Assembly (NCBI RefSeq): GCF_030817835.1
Contig: NZ_JAUSZR010000001.1
Coordinates: forward strand, 1,736,001 to 1,800,000
Source of the DNA: Pseudarthrobacter sp. W1I19
Lineage (GTDB): Bacteria > Actinomycetota > Actinomycetes > Actinomycetales > Micrococcaceae
Length of the DNA stretch: 64,000 nt
Direction: 5' to 3'
In this document: piece after piece, positions 19,073-28,072 of the stretch
Layout of the letters: each line of letters begins with the position of its first letter
How positions within the stretch are numbered: position 1 is the stretch's first letter
Position numbers and translations under genes: made by a program
The notes under the pieces: generated by a model
Seen by the model: the letters and a program-made list of their open reading frames with translations, nothing else
Told to the model about the DNA's origin: nothing
Databases searched by the model: none

Positions 19073-20431
19073 ATGACTGACGAATTTTCCGTAGAGAGCG
19101 TCTACGCCGAGCTGCTGGGCCGGGCGCCGGAAAACAAGATGGAGCCGCGGCTTGCCCCGCTGTTCAGGGCCATGGATGTGCTGGGCGAGCCCAACAAGGC
19201 GTACCCGATCATCCACGTGACCGGGACCAACGGCAAGACCTCCACGGCCCGCATGATCGAATCGGTGTTGCGGGCCCACGGCCTGAGCACCGGGCGTTAC
19301 ACCAGCCCGCACCTGTCCAAGGTCACCGAACGGATCAGCATCGACGGCCACCCGGTTTCGGATGAGACCTTCGTCCGGATCTGGGACGAGATCCGGCCCT
19401 ACCTGCAGATCGTGGACTCGGAACTGGAGGCTGAAGGGCAGCCCCGGCTGACGTATTTCGAATGCCTCACGATCCTCGGCTTCGCCATCTTCGCCGACCA
19501 GCCCGTCAACGTGGCGGTCATCGAAGTGGGACTCGGCGGCATCACGGATGCCACCAACGTGGGAGACGGGCAGGTTTCCGTGGTCACGCCCATCTCCCTG
19601 GACCACACGGACCTGCTGGGTGAGACCACCGAAGACATCGCCCATGAAAAGGCCGGGATCATCAAGCCCGGCGGCTACCTCATCAGCGCCGCCCAACCCC
19701 TGGACGCGGCGCAGGTCCTCCTCGAAAAAGCCAAGGACGTGGGCGTTCCCTTCAAGTTCGAAGGCGTGGAGTTCGGCGTCGAATCCCGGACCGTGGCCGT
19801 GGGCGGCCAGATGGTCACCATCCAGGGCATCGCGGGCCGTTACCCCGACCTGCTGGTGCCGCTGCACGGAGCCCACCAGGCACAGAACGCCGCCGTAGCG
19901 GTGGCAGCCCTGGAGGCCTTCTTCGGCGGTGAGAAGGAACTCGGCTTCGACGTGCTGCAGGAAGGGTTCGCCGCGGCCACCTCTCCGGGCCGGCTCGAAG
20001 TGGTCCGGACGGCGCCCACCATCGTGGTGGACGCCGCCCACAACCCGGATGGCATCAAGGCATCCGCCGCAGCCCTGCAGGAGGCTTTTACGTTCACCCG
20101 CCTGGTTCCGGTGGTGGGGGTCCTGAGGGAAAAGGACGCGGAGGAAGTACTCCGCCAGCTTAAGGAATCCCTGGGCGGCCTGGCGGAGGAGTACTGCTTC
20201 ACCCAGTCGAACTCGCCGCGCGCCGTCCCGGCTGCCGAACTGGCCGAGCTGGCCATAGACCTTGGCTTTGGCGAGGACAACGTCCACATCGCCGAGAAGC
20301 TCGACGACGCCCTGGAATGGGCTGTGGAACGCGCCGAAGCCAATGATGACCTTTCCGGCGCAGTGCTGGTGACCGGTTCCATCACGCTGGTGGCCGAAGC
20401 CCGGATCCTGCTCGGGAAGACGGAGGCGTAG
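19073..20431 (+). CDS. folC: Folylpolyglutamate synthase / dihydrofolate synthase
   Basis: Adds glutamate to folates, retaining them in the cell and improving them as cofactors for one-carbon enzymes such as MetF and MetE encoded later in the window. The P-loop VTGTNGKTSTARM is near residue 50, TSPHLSKVTERI follows, and SLDHTDLLGETTEDIAHEKAGIIKPG carries the ATP/Mg and carbamate-lysine segment. SPGRLEVV and DAAHNPDG open the C-terminal domain. Length 452 is standard. It begins 3 bases after ileS, so it is presumably in the same transcript and may share T-box-era induction only if control is transcriptional. DUF4233 follows 3 bases after its stop. Confidence 0.95.
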   Translation: MTDEFSVESVYAELLGRAPENKMEPRLAPLFRAMDVLGEPNKAYPIIHVTGTNGKTSTARMIESVLRAHGLSTGRYTSPHLSKVTERISIDGHPVSDETFVRIWDEIRPYLQIVDSELEAEGQPRLTYFECLTILGFAIFADQPVNVAVIEVGLGGITDATNVGDGQVSVVTPISLDHTDLLGETTEDIAHEKAGIIKPGGYLISAAQPLDAAQVLLEKAKDVGVPFKFEGVEFGVESRTVAVGGQMVTIQGIAGRYPDLLVPLHGAHQAQNAAVAVAALEAFFGGEKELGFDVLQEGFAAATSPGRLEVVRTAPTIVVDAAHNPDGIKASAAALQEAFTFTRLVPVVGVLREKDAEEVLRQLKESLGGLAEEYCFTQSNSPRAVPAAELAELAIDLGFGEDNVHIAEKLDDALEWAVERAEANDDLSGAVLVTGSITLVAEARILLGKTEA

Positions 20432-20434
20432 GGC

Positions 20435-20902
20435 ATGGCCAAACTGACCAAGGCCCAGCGCGAGTGGCGGCCGGGCATGCCCAAGAAGCGGCGTTCCACC
20501 AAGGTGATGTTCGCCTCCACCGTTCTGCTCCTGGAAGCATTTGTGATGTTTTTCGCCACCCTGGCGGTGTTTGGCCTGCGCCGGGCGGAATTCCCGCCGG
20601 CGCTGATCCTGGGCGTGGGCATCGGACTGAGCGTGGTGATGATCGTGGCATGCGCCTTCCTCAGCAAGGCGTGGGGCGTTGGACTGGGCTGGATCCTGCA
20701 GCTCATCCTGATCCTCACCGGCATCTTCGAGCCGGCCATGTTCCTGGTGGGAGCACTCTTCGCCCTTGCCTGGTGGTATGGAATCCGCACGGGCATCCGG
20801 CTGGACCGGGAAGCCGGCCAGCGTGCCCGGGAACAGGCTGAGTGGGAAGCAGCCCGTCCGGACCAGGCTGCCGGGCCGGACCAGCAGCCCCAGGCCACCT
20901 GA
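20435..20902 (+). CDS. DUF4233-family small membrane protein
   Basis: A 155-residue protein with a basic N-terminus (WRPGMPKKRRSTK) and four hydrophobic segments, about residues 24-46, 50-70, 74-98 and 100-115. It ends in a charged, Gln/Ala/Pro-rich cytoplasmic tail. DUF4233 proteins are regularly found between folC and ndk in actinobacteria, as here (3 bases after folC and 54 before ndk). Function is unknown; no enzymatic motif is seen. Confidence 0.85.
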   Translation: MAKLTKAQREWRPGMPKKRRSTKVMFASTVLLLEAFVMFFATLAVFGLRRAEFPPALILGVGIGLSVVMIVACAFLSKAWGVGLGWILQLILILTGIFEPAMFLVGALFALAWWYGIRTGIRLDREAGQRAREQAEWEAARPDQAAGPDQQPQAT

Positions 20903-20956
20903 CGCCAGTCCCCGTAGACTTGTCCCCGAAACCCATACCAACGCATTGGAGCAGTT

Positions 20957-21376
20957 GTGACTATTGAGCGCACCCTCGTCCTGATCAAGCCCGACGGCGT
21001 CGCCCGCAACCTTACGGGCGCCATCCTGGCCCGGATCGAAGCCAAGGGCTACACCCTGGCTGAACTGAAAAAGGTGGACGCCACCCGCGACCTGCTCGAA
21101 CAGCACTACGAGGAGCACGTGGGCAAGCCTTTCTACGAGCCCCTGGTGGAATTTATGCTCAGCGGCCCTGTTGTGGCGGCCATCTTCGAAGGCCACCGCG
21201 TCATTGAGGGCTTCCGCTCCCTGGCCGGCACCACGGACCCCACCACCGCCGCTCCGGGCACCATCCGCGGCGACTTTGGCCGTGACTGGGGCCTGAAGGT
21301 CCAGCAGAACCTGGTGCATGGCTCGGATTCCACCGACTCCGCCGAGCGCGAAATCAAGATCTGGTTCCAGGGCTGA
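20957..21376 (+). CDS. ndk: Nucleoside diphosphate kinase
   Basis: Transfers phosphate from ATP to NDPs through a phospho-histidine. The protein has 139 residues. ERTLVLIKPDGVARNL opens it, and the active-site His is in NLVHGSDS near residue 117, where most family members have NxxHGSDS. RGDFGRD (about residue 104) and AEREIKIWF complete the pattern. The GTG start at 20957 has GGAGCAG upstream. It is the last gene of the ileS-folC-DUF4233-ndk run and ends at a very strong terminator. Confidence 0.96.
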   Translation: MTIERTLVLIKPDGVARNLTGAILARIEAKGYTLAELKKVDATRDLLEQHYEEHVGKPFYEPLVEFMLSGPVVAAIFEGHRVIEGFRSLAGTTDPTTAAPGTIRGDFGRDWGLKVQQNLVHGSDSTDSAEREIKIWFQG

Positions 21377-21383
21377 CCCCACC

Positions 21384-21438
21384 GAGATGACAGATAAGGC
21401 CAATGTTCTTCGCGAACATTGGCCTTAGCTGTCATCTC
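21384..21438. terminator. Long bidirectional terminator between ndk and the VKOR gene
   Basis: GAGATGACAG plus TAAGGCCAATGTTC pair with GAACATTGGCCTTA plus CTGTCATCTC, a dyad of about 24 bp interrupted by single bases, with a TTCGC loop. The two genes converge here, and each strand can form the same hairpin. The stem is unusually long for a terminator in this window. Confidence 0.85.
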
Positions 21439-21448
21439 GCGGGGTGGT

Positions 21449-22132
21449 TTAGAATCCGGAGGTTCCTGCGAAGACCTGGATGAACGCGAAGAAGATGGTG
21501 GCGATAACGGCAACGTAGAGCAGTACGGTGATGATCCAGCCGGAGTCGCCGATGATGCGGGCTGCGTTCGCAGGCACCGGGATCACACCGGCGGCGATGT
21601 TGCGGACCGTGGTCCAGACGAACAATGGAATCATCGCGGCCCACACGATCATGCAGAACGGGCAAAGGACGTGGATGTCGTACAGGGCCTGGGACCACAG
21701 CCACACCACGAACGCGAAGCCCAGAGTGACACCTGCCTGCAGCCCCAGCCAGTACCAGCGGGCGAACGCTGCCCCGGCCAGGAGGGCCATGCCTACCGTG
21801 ATGATGATGGCGAACGCAACGATGCCGATGAACATATTGGGGAAGCCAAAGAGGGAACTCTGCCACGTCTTCATCACCTCGCCGCAGGAGATCCACGGGT
21901 TTACATCGCACACGGTGACGTGGTTGGGGTCCTTGAGGACCTCGAGCTTTTCCAGGACCAGGGTCCCGGAGGCGAGCCAGCCGATGGCCCCCGTGATCAC
22001 CAGCAGCCAGCCGAAGGGCCGGTTCCGCGTCATGGGTGGAACGGCTCCTGCTGTCCGGGCAGCCGGGTCCCTGTCCTGGTTCAGGCTCCGTCCCGGGGCA
22101 GGGGAACCGCTGACGGGGGAGATACTGGGCAT
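21449..22132 (-). CDS. Vitamin K epoxide reductase (VKOR) family protein
   Basis: Integral membrane quinone-linked oxidoreductase that, in actinobacteria, reoxidises a DsbA-like partner for disulfide formation outside the membrane. From the ATG at 22132 it has 227 residues. The four VKOR cysteines are present: Cys75 and Cys83 in CDVNPWISC, and Cys157/Cys160 in LCPFCM. Five hydrophobic segments are visible. The first 35 residues are Pro/Ser-rich and poorly conserved. AAGGA lies ten bases before this ATG; the frame is open further upstream to 22384 but without support. The partner is probably elsewhere: the DsbA-like protein in this window is cytosolic and lacks a signal peptide. Confidence 0.88.
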   Translation of the reverse strand: MPSISPVSGSPAPGRSLNQDRDPAARTAGAVPPMTRNRPFGWLLVITGAIGWLASGTLVLEKLEVLKDPNHVTVCDVNPWISCGEVMKTWQSSLFGFPNMFIGIVAFAIIITVGMALLAGAAFARWYWLGLQAGVTLGFAFVVWLWSQALYDIHVLCPFCMIVWAAMIPLFVWTTVRNIAAGVIPVPANAARIIGDSGWIITVLLYVAVIATIFFAFIQVFAGTSGF

Positions 22133-22583
22133 GGGTATGGCGTCCTTTTCATCCGGTGCTCCTTGCCCTGATTGTAACGCCGGAGGCTGGACGGAACGTC
22201 CAGACGCCGGGCTCGGGCCAACGGCGCATGCCCACCTTCCGCGGCGATTTACCCCGGGTATGAGAGAATGAACGTGGCTGGAAGCCGAACCACATTCGGA
22301 CTCCGGTCCGGTGGCTTGTTCCCAAGACCGCCAATGATGAGCAGGGCAGGCATCGGTTCCACCGGCGCGCTCCCGCGACTCCATTGGGCGGCACCTGGTT
22401 GTGGCACGTAGAACAACGGGTTTTTAGAACATCCCGCCGGCCTCCACGGGCTGCCGCACCCCACTGCCGGTGCGAACCTGGAGGTATCCACTTGACTTCT
22501 GTCAACGCCTGCGGGTTTTGACAATATGTGCCCCAATGGGTGCCGGATGTGGCGGTACGTCAGGGGCAGGAGTGTTGCCACAT
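22133..22583. other. Divergent VKOR/rne intergenic region and rne leader
   Basis: About 450 bases without a gene. It must contain the promoters of both flanking genes and a long 5' leader for rne, typical of RNase E genes, which are often autoregulated through their leaders. A perfect dyad CTGGACG-GAA-CGTCCAG is at 22187-22203. No clear promoter pair could be fixed by eye. Confidence 0.5.
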
Positions 22584-25500
22584 ATGGATAATGAACAAGC
22601 TTCAGCCGTTAACGAAGACGCACCGGCCACGGAGACCGTAGCCGCAGATGCCGACGCCGCACCGAAGAAAGCCACCAGGACCCGGCGGAAAGCGGCCCCC
22701 ACAGCCGATGACCCCCTGATTCCTGCCCCCGGTGCCGGGGAAGCGGCCGCTCCCGAGGCCAAAGCTCCCGTCCGGCGCTCGCGTTCCCGCAAGAAGGAGG
22801 ACGTCGCTGAGCCGCTTCCTGCCTTTGCCGGGGAAGCAGCCACTGAGACCGCCCAACTCCCGGCCGATGCCCCGGCCGCGGATGCCGCACAGGCAGCAGC
22901 GGGAGCTCCCGAGTTGCCGGAATCTGCAGGGGAAACAACCCCGGAAACCGCGGTGGAGGTTGAGCCCGAGGCCAAGCCTGTCCGGCGCCGCCGCGTGGCC
23001 ACCCGTAAGACCTCCGCACCGGTTGCCGCAGAAGCTGCCCCCGCCGCCGCAACCGAATCTGCCGCAGAACCCGCAGCAGCGGAAACTGCTGCCGGGCCAG
23101 CCGCCGCCGTACCGCCTGCCGATGAGACCGGCAAGGCTGCAGTGGAAGAAGCACCCGCGGAAGAGCCCGCAGAAGAGACTCCCGCCGCGCAGCCGCCTGC
23201 ACAGGCGTCGGCAGGGGCTTCCACCGAAACAGCCGCTAAGGAGCAGGCATCCGCCGCTCCAGCCAGCCCCTTCGGCTCCCTGTTCCTGGAACCCGCTTCC
23301 CCCACCTCTGTGCTGTTCCAGGCCCCGGACCTGAGCACCGTCGTGCGTCCGGCACCTGCCGCCGCCGCGGAAGCCGGCGAGGACGAAGCCGAGGACACTG
23401 ACACCGATGACGCCAACGGCCGCCGCAGGCGCCGGGGTCGGGGCCGCCGTAACCGCGGCCGTCCGGGCGAGGGTGAAGACGCTGATCTCGAAGGCAGCGA
23501 AGAGGCCGACGCCGATGCCTCCGACGACGCCGACGAGGAGTCTGCAGGGCAGGTGGAGGACGGTGTCACCTCCCGCCGTCGTCGCCGCCGCCGCCGCGGT
23601 GACCAGGACCTTGAGCTGACGGGCGGCGGGGAAGACGACCCGCCCAACACCGTCACCCGTGTGCGCGCACCGCGCCCCGTCACCGAGGCGCCGGTCAGCA
23701 ACCGGGTCACCAGTGTCAAGGGTTCCACCCGCCTGGAGGCGAAGAAGCAGCGCCGGCGCGAATCCCGCGATACCGGCCGCCGCCGCACCGTTATCACCGA
23801 AGCCGAGTTCCTGGCCCGCCGCGAATCCGTGGACCGGCAAATGATCGTCCGCCAGCGCGACGACAGAATCCAGATCGCCGTCCTCGAAGACGGTGTCCTG
23901 GCCGAGCATTTTGTGTCCAAGACGCAGCAGGACTCCCTGATCGGCAACGTCTACCTGGGCAAGGTCCAGAACGTGCTGCCGTCCATGGAAGCTGCCTTCG
24001 TGGACATCGGACGTGGCCGCAACGCCGTCCTGTACGCCGGTGAAGTCAACTGGGAAGCCGTTAACCTCGAGGGCAAGCAGCGCCGCATCGAAAACGCCCT
24101 GAAGTCCGGCGACACAGTCCTGGTCCAGGTGACCAAGGACCCCGTGGGCCACAAGGGCGCCCGCCTGACCAGCCAGATCTCGCTGCCCGGCCGCTACCTG
24201 GTATACGTGCCCGGCGGTTCCATGACCGGCATCTCCCGCAAGCTGCCCGACGTCGAACGAAATCGCCTCAAGCGCATCCTGAAGGATCGCCTTCCCGAGC
24301 AGGCCGGCGTCATTGTCCGCACCGCTGCAGAGGGCGCGTCCGAGGAAGAGCTGACGCACGACATCAACCGGCTGCGCGCCCAGTGGGAGGGCATCGAGAG
24401 CCAGTCGAAGTCCACCAAGATCCTTGCCCCGGAGCTGCTCTACGGCGAACCGGACCTCACCATCAAGGTGGTCCGCGACGTCTTCAACGAGGACTTCTCC
24501 AAGCTCATCGTCTCCGGTGAGGAAGCCTGGGACACCATCGAGGCCTACGTCACGTACGTGGCTCCGGACCTGGTGGGCCGCCTGGAGAAATGGACCAAGG
24601 ACCAGGACATCTTCGCCGCCTGGCGCATCGACGAGCAGATCCACAAGGCGCTGGAGCGGAAGGTCTTCCTGCCCTCCGGCGGTTCGCTGGTGATCGACCG
24701 CACCGAAGCCATGACCGTGGTGGACGTCAACACCGGCAAGTTCACCGGCAGCGGCGGAAACCTCGAAGAGACGGTGACCAAAAACAACCTTGAGGCTGCC
24801 GAGGAAGTGGTCCGCCAGCTCCGGCTGCGCGATATCGGCGGCATCATCGTCATCGACTTCATCGACATGGTCCTCGAATCGAACCGCGACCTTGTGCTGC
24901 GCCGGCTCGTCGAATGCCTGGGACGCGACCGCACCAAGCACCAGGTGGCTGAGGTCACCTCGCTGGGCCTGGTCCAGATGACCCGCAAGCGGATGGGCAC
25001 CGGGCTGCTCGAAGTGTTCGGCGAGCAGTGTGAAGCGTGCGCAGGCCGCGGCGTGGTTACCCACGACGACCCCGTGGAGCACCGGCGCGCCAACATCGTG
25101 GCCGCCGAGCACCACGTCCAGCGTGCGGACAGCCGACCGGAAGCTCGCAACGAAGGTCACCGCCCTGACAGCCTGCGCCCGGACAACAACCAGCCCGGTG
25201 CCCGCCCGGACCGTAAGCGGCGCCGGGGCCGCGGCGGCCAGCAGCCCGAAGCAGCACCGGCTGCTGCCGTGCAGATCCACACCGTGCACCCCGACCCCTC
25301 GGACGCCGAACGGCACGCCAAGGCTGAAGCCACCAGGCTGGCCCTGGCCAACATCGCCGCCGCTGCCCACGCAGCGCACCTGCACGACGACGAGGTGGCG
25401 GCAGCCAAGCAGGCGGCCGGGGAGCAGCCCGCTCCCGCGCCGGCAGCTGAAAAGCGCGACGCCGATACCCGTCCGGCTGCCGTGCTGACCTTCGGCGGCG

Positions 25501-26000
25501 AGAAGGTCGTGCTGCCGTTTGTGGAGCACGCGGAGGAACAGCAGCCTCGGCCGGCACTGACCCTGGACCGGCTTGCCGAAGCGTTCGCCCACCTTGGCCA
25601 GCCGGCCACGGAACCGGAAGCGCAGCCGGACACGGAAGCGCGGCAGGAGCAGGCCGAACCGGAGCAGGCGCAGGAGCAGAACCCGCGGGCGGAGCAGGCG
25701 GCGCCGGCGCAGCAGTCCCAGCCCGCTCCCCAGCGCGCCGAGGCGCCGGAGAAGGACTACAGCGACCACACGCTCGAGCAGACGCGGCAGCGTCGGCCCC
25801 GGCGCCACCGGAGCGCCAGCCGTGCCCAGGGTGCTGCGAACGAAACCACCGTGGAGCAGCATGAGAACGTGGCTGCGGGCGGCACAGGCCATTCCCATGA
25901 GGCGAAGGCCCCCCAGCCGGCGGGCACCGAAAAGCCGGCCACCAAGGCAGCCGAAGCGCCCATCATCCTCGGCGTAGGGGTTCCGGCCTCGGAGCTCTAA
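22584..26000 (+). CDS. rne: Ribonuclease E/G family endoribonuclease
   Basis: Single-strand endoribonuclease central to mRNA decay and rRNA processing. From the ATG at 22584 (AGGAG eleven bases before) it has 1138 residues. The catalytic core runs from about residue 400 to 830: an S1 domain with GNVYLGKVQNVLPSMEAAFVDIG, the DNase I-like part with VDVNTGKFTG and the catalytic DFIDM, and the zinc-link CEACAGRG. On both sides lie large low-complexity arms: an N-terminal Ala/Glu/Pro arm of almost 400 residues with basic RRRRRR clusters, and a C-terminal Gln/Ala/Pro arm with basic patches. This arrangement, core in the middle, is the actinobacterial RNase E form. It has its own terminator. Confidence 0.95.
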   Translation: MDNEQASAVNEDAPATETVAADADAAPKKATRTRRKAAPTADDPLIPAPGAGEAAAPEAKAPVRRSRSRKKEDVAEPLPAFAGEAATETAQLPADAPAADAAQAAAGAPELPESAGETTPETAVEVEPEAKPVRRRRVATRKTSAPVAAEAAPAAATESAAEPAAAETAAGPAAAVPPADETGKAAVEEAPAEEPAEETPAAQPPAQASAGASTETAAKEQASAAPASPFGSLFLEPASPTSVLFQAPDLSTVVRPAPAAAAEAGEDEAEDTDTDDANGRRRRRGRGRRNRGRPGEGEDADLEGSEEADADASDDADEESAGQVEDGVTSRRRRRRRRGDQDLELTGGGEDDPPNTVTRVRAPRPVTEAPVSNRVTSVKGSTRLEAKKQRRRESRDTGRRRTVITEAEFLARRESVDRQMIVRQRDDRIQIAVLEDGVLAEHFVSKTQQDSLIGNVYLGKVQNVLPSMEAAFVDIGRGRNAVLYAGEVNWEAVNLEGKQRRIENALKSGDTVLVQVTKDPVGHKGARLTSQISLPGRYLVYVPGGSMTGISRKLPDVERNRLKRILKDRLPEQAGVIVRTAAEGASEEELTHDINRLRAQWEGIESQSKSTKILAPELLYGEPDLTIKVVRDVFNEDFSKLIVSGEEAWDTIEAYVTYVAPDLVGRLEKWTKDQDIFAAWRIDEQIHKALERKVFLPSGGSLVIDRTEAMTVVDVNTGKFTGSGGNLEETVTKNNLEAAEEVVRQLRLRDIGGIIVIDFIDMVLESNRDLVLRRLVECLGRDRTKHQVAEVTSLGLVQMTRKRMGTGLLEVFGEQCEACAGRGVVTHDDPVEHRRANIVAAEHHVQRADSRPEARNEGHRPDSLRPDNNQPGARPDRKRRRGRGGQQPEAAPAAAVQIHTVHPDPSDAERHAKAEATRLALANIAAAAHAAHLHDDEVAAAKQAAGEQPAPAPAAEKRDADTRPAAVLTFGGEKVVLPFVEHAEEQQPRPALTLDRLAEAFAHLGQPATEPEAQPDTEARQEQAEPEQAQEQNPRAEQAAPAQQSQPAPQRAEAPEKDYSDHTLEQTRQRRPRRHRSASRAQGAANETTVEQHENVAAGGTGHSHEAKAPQPAGTEKPATKAAEAPIILGVGVPASEL

Positions 26001-26029
26001 GGAGCAAGCAACGCTGACGATCAGCAGGC

Positions 26030-26067
26030 AATGCCCGGCCAGCCACACCAGTGGCCGGCCGGGCATT
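26030..26067 (+). terminator. Intrinsic terminator after rne
   Basis: AATGCCCGGCC (26030-26040) pairs perfectly with GGCCGGGCATT (26057-26067); inner GCCAC/GTGGC pairing extends the stem. It isolates rne from the TPP-controlled gene. Confidence 0.85.
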
Positions 26068-26177
26068 CCTGTGTCTGCGCCCGGACGGTTCCAAGGCCCA
26101 GGGCGTAAGGGCCGCGGTGCGGGTCGCAATGTGTCACCTTCTGTCTTCACCGGTCAAAAAAGCTAGGCTGGGGAACC

Positions 26178-26256
26178 GACACGGGGTGCCGCGCAGAGAG
26201 CCGGCTGAGATCCACACCCGTTGAACCTGTCCGGCTAGCACCGGCGAAGGGATGTC
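26178..26256 (+). promoter_or_regulatory. TPP riboswitch (thi box)
   Basis: Binds thiamine pyrophosphate and turns off thiamine synthesis. The aptamer has ACGGGGTGC at 26181-26189, GGCTGAGA at 26203-26210, ACCCGTTGAACCTG at 26216-26229, CCGGCTAGCACCGG and the closing GAAGGGA at 26246-26252. GACA (26178-26181) pairs with TGTC (26253-26256) as P1. The conserved 3' AAGGGA is itself the ribosome binding site of the downstream gene, six bases before its TTG, so ligand binding should block translation directly. Confidence 0.95.
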
Positions 26257-26258
26257 TC

Positions 26259-27809
26259 TTGTCTGCGACTCTTGCAATGCCCACTGCCACCCCATCAACC
26301 GCATCGTCAACGTTCCCCGCCCTCACCCCGCCCGGCCGTCCCGTGCCCCGGGTGCTGTCCATTGCCGGTTCTGATCCGTCCGGCGGTGCCGGCATTCAGG
26401 CCGACCTCAAAAGCATTGCGGCATTCGGCGGCTACGGAATGGCCGCCATCACGGCCCTTACCGCCCAAAACACCCATGGCGTCCGGGCTGTCCACGTGCC
26501 GCCGGCCGATTTCCTGGCCGCGCAGCTGGACGCCGTCAGCGACGACATCGGCATTGATGCGGTCAAGATCGGAATGCTCGGCAGCGCCGAGGTGATCGAA
26601 GCGGTGGGGGACTGGCTGCGCAGGGTCCGTCCCGCCGTCGTGGTCCTGGACCCCGTGATGATGGCAACCAGCGGCGACCGGCTCCTGAAGGAGTCCGCCG
26701 AAGCCGCGCTGCGCGGACTCCTGCCGCTGGCCCACCTCATCACCCCCAACCTCATTGAGCTCGCCATGCTGGTAGGCGGCGACGTACAGGAGGACTGGGC
26801 CGGAGCCCTGGAACAGGGACGCGCCCTCTCCGCAGCTACCGGGGCCACCGTGCTGGTCAAGGGCGGCCACCTGGACGGCAACGAGTGCCCGGATGCCCTG
26901 GTCAACACCGCGGGCCTGCTGTCCGGCGAAGTGGTGGTGTTGCCCGGGGAACGGGTGGCAACGCGGAACAGCCACGGCACCGGCTGTTCGCTGTCCTCCG
27001 CGATGGCCACTGTCCAGGCGCGGGTGGGGGACTGGGAAGCGTCGCTCCGTGAAGTCAAGCCCTGGCTGGCAGGCGCCCTCGAGGCCTCCGGAACGTTGGA
27101 GGTGGGAACCGGCAACGGCCCGGTGCACCACTTCCACCACCTGCCGCCCATTCCCTCCGAGGGCAGCTTCGCTGCCCGGCTCTGGAGCGAGGCCCAGCCG
27201 GACCTGGAGGATATCTACGCCCTGGACTTCATCCGCGGCCTGGTCTCCGGCAGCCTTCAGGAGCAGGAGTTCGCGTACTACCTTGCGCAGGACGCCATCT
27301 ACCTGAACGGCTATTCACGGGTGCTTGCCCGGGCGAGTGCCTTGGCGCCCACCGAGGCCGAACAGCTCTTTTGGGCCGGGTCTGCCAGTCAGTGCCTGGA
27401 GGTCGAGTCGGAGCTGCACCGCTCCTGGCTGAGCACCCGCGCCGTCCGGCCGCAACTTGGCCCGGTGACGAAGTCTTACGTTGACCACCTGACGGCCGCG
27501 TCGGCGTCGGGCAGTTATGCAGTGCTGGCCGCAGCGGTCCTGCCCTGCTTCTGGCTGTACGCAGAGGTGGGTGCAACCCTGCACGCCCAGTTCCTCGCCG
27601 CCGGCGAACCTGCCGGGCACCCGTACGCTGCCTGGCTGCGCACCTACGCTGACGAGGGCTTCGCCGCCGCCACCCGCCAGGCCATTGCCATCGTGGATGA
27701 GGCAGGGCGTACGGCCTCGGCGGCGGACAGGGACGCGATGATCACGGCGTTCAAGCAGTCCTGCCGGCTGGAAGTGGACTTCTTTGACGCGCCGCGGCTG
27801 CACGCCTGA
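26259..27809 (+). CDS. thiD: Bifunctional ThiD-TenA: HMP(-P) kinase fused to thiaminase II domain
   Basis: One 516-residue protein combines two thiamine enzymes. Residues about 30-290 are a ThiD kinase (VLSIAGSDPSGGAGIQADLK, LDPVMMATSGDRLL, ATRNSHGTGCSLSSAMA), which phosphorylates hydroxymethylpyrimidine. Residues about 300-510 are a TenA domain (FAYYLAQDAIYLNGYSRVLA) that salvages pyrimidine from degraded thiamine; it has the Cys of the TenA-C group in VLPCFWLYAEVG and the late Glu in CRLEVDFF. The TTG start at 26259 is chosen for the AAGGGA six bases upstream; an ATG at 26277 is a weaker choice. Controlled by the TPP riboswitch. No other thi gene is adjacent. Confidence 0.92.
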   Translation: MSATLAMPTATPSTASSTFPALTPPGRPVPRVLSIAGSDPSGGAGIQADLKSIAAFGGYGMAAITALTAQNTHGVRAVHVPPADFLAAQLDAVSDDIGIDAVKIGMLGSAEVIEAVGDWLRRVRPAVVVLDPVMMATSGDRLLKESAEAALRGLLPLAHLITPNLIELAMLVGGDVQEDWAGALEQGRALSAATGATVLVKGGHLDGNECPDALVNTAGLLSGEVVVLPGERVATRNSHGTGCSLSSAMATVQARVGDWEASLREVKPWLAGALEASGTLEVGTGNGPVHHFHHLPPIPSEGSFAARLWSEAQPDLEDIYALDFIRGLVSGSLQEQEFAYYLAQDAIYLNGYSRVLARASALAPTEAEQLFWAGSASQCLEVESELHRSWLSTRAVRPQLGPVTKSYVDHLTAASASGSYAVLAAAVLPCFWLYAEVGATLHAQFLAAGEPAGHPYAAWLRTYADEGFAAATRQAIAIVDEAGRTASAADRDAMITAFKQSCRLEVDFFDAPRLHA

Positions 27810-27911
27810 ACAACCGCCGGCGTGCGGGCCGGTACTATGGTGGGGCAGGGTGCGGACGCCGGACCTGGACTGTGGTACCTATCACAGCAACCCGCCGGGA
27901 ACCAGCCTCAT

Positions 27912-28072
27912 TTGCGGCCGAAGACAAAATTAGCGTAATCTAGATCTTCGGTGCTTACGCCAACACTTGGGTTACGACCCCACGGCGTTGAGGCACAGCG
28001 AGAAACCAGGCTTTTGATAGTCGGTTCCGCACGCAAATTTAGTTATAAACGTCGAGAGAAGTGAGTTCCCAA
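27912..28072 (+). promoter_or_regulatory. Likely promoter and leader of rplU-rpmA
   Basis: TTGCGG (27912-27917) and TAATCT (27936-27941) form a plausible promoter with 18-base spacing. The leader contains two overlapping dyads, CCGAAGA with TCTTCGG and GCGTAA with TTACGC, which cannot all form together. Ribosomal protein genes are often controlled by binding of their product to such leaders; this is inference. Confidence 0.4.

Noticed and set aside
18398..21403. 1001-residue minus-strand ORF over ileS, folC, DUF4233 and ndk
   Set aside because: It spans four well-supported plus-strand genes and has shadow composition.
26030..26067. Second riboswitch after rne
   Set aside because: It is a simple perfect hairpin, a terminator.
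22602..26150. 1182-residue minus-strand ORF over rne
   Set aside because: Antisense of the low-complexity RNase E arms; gives Gly/Arg/Cys-rich nonsense.
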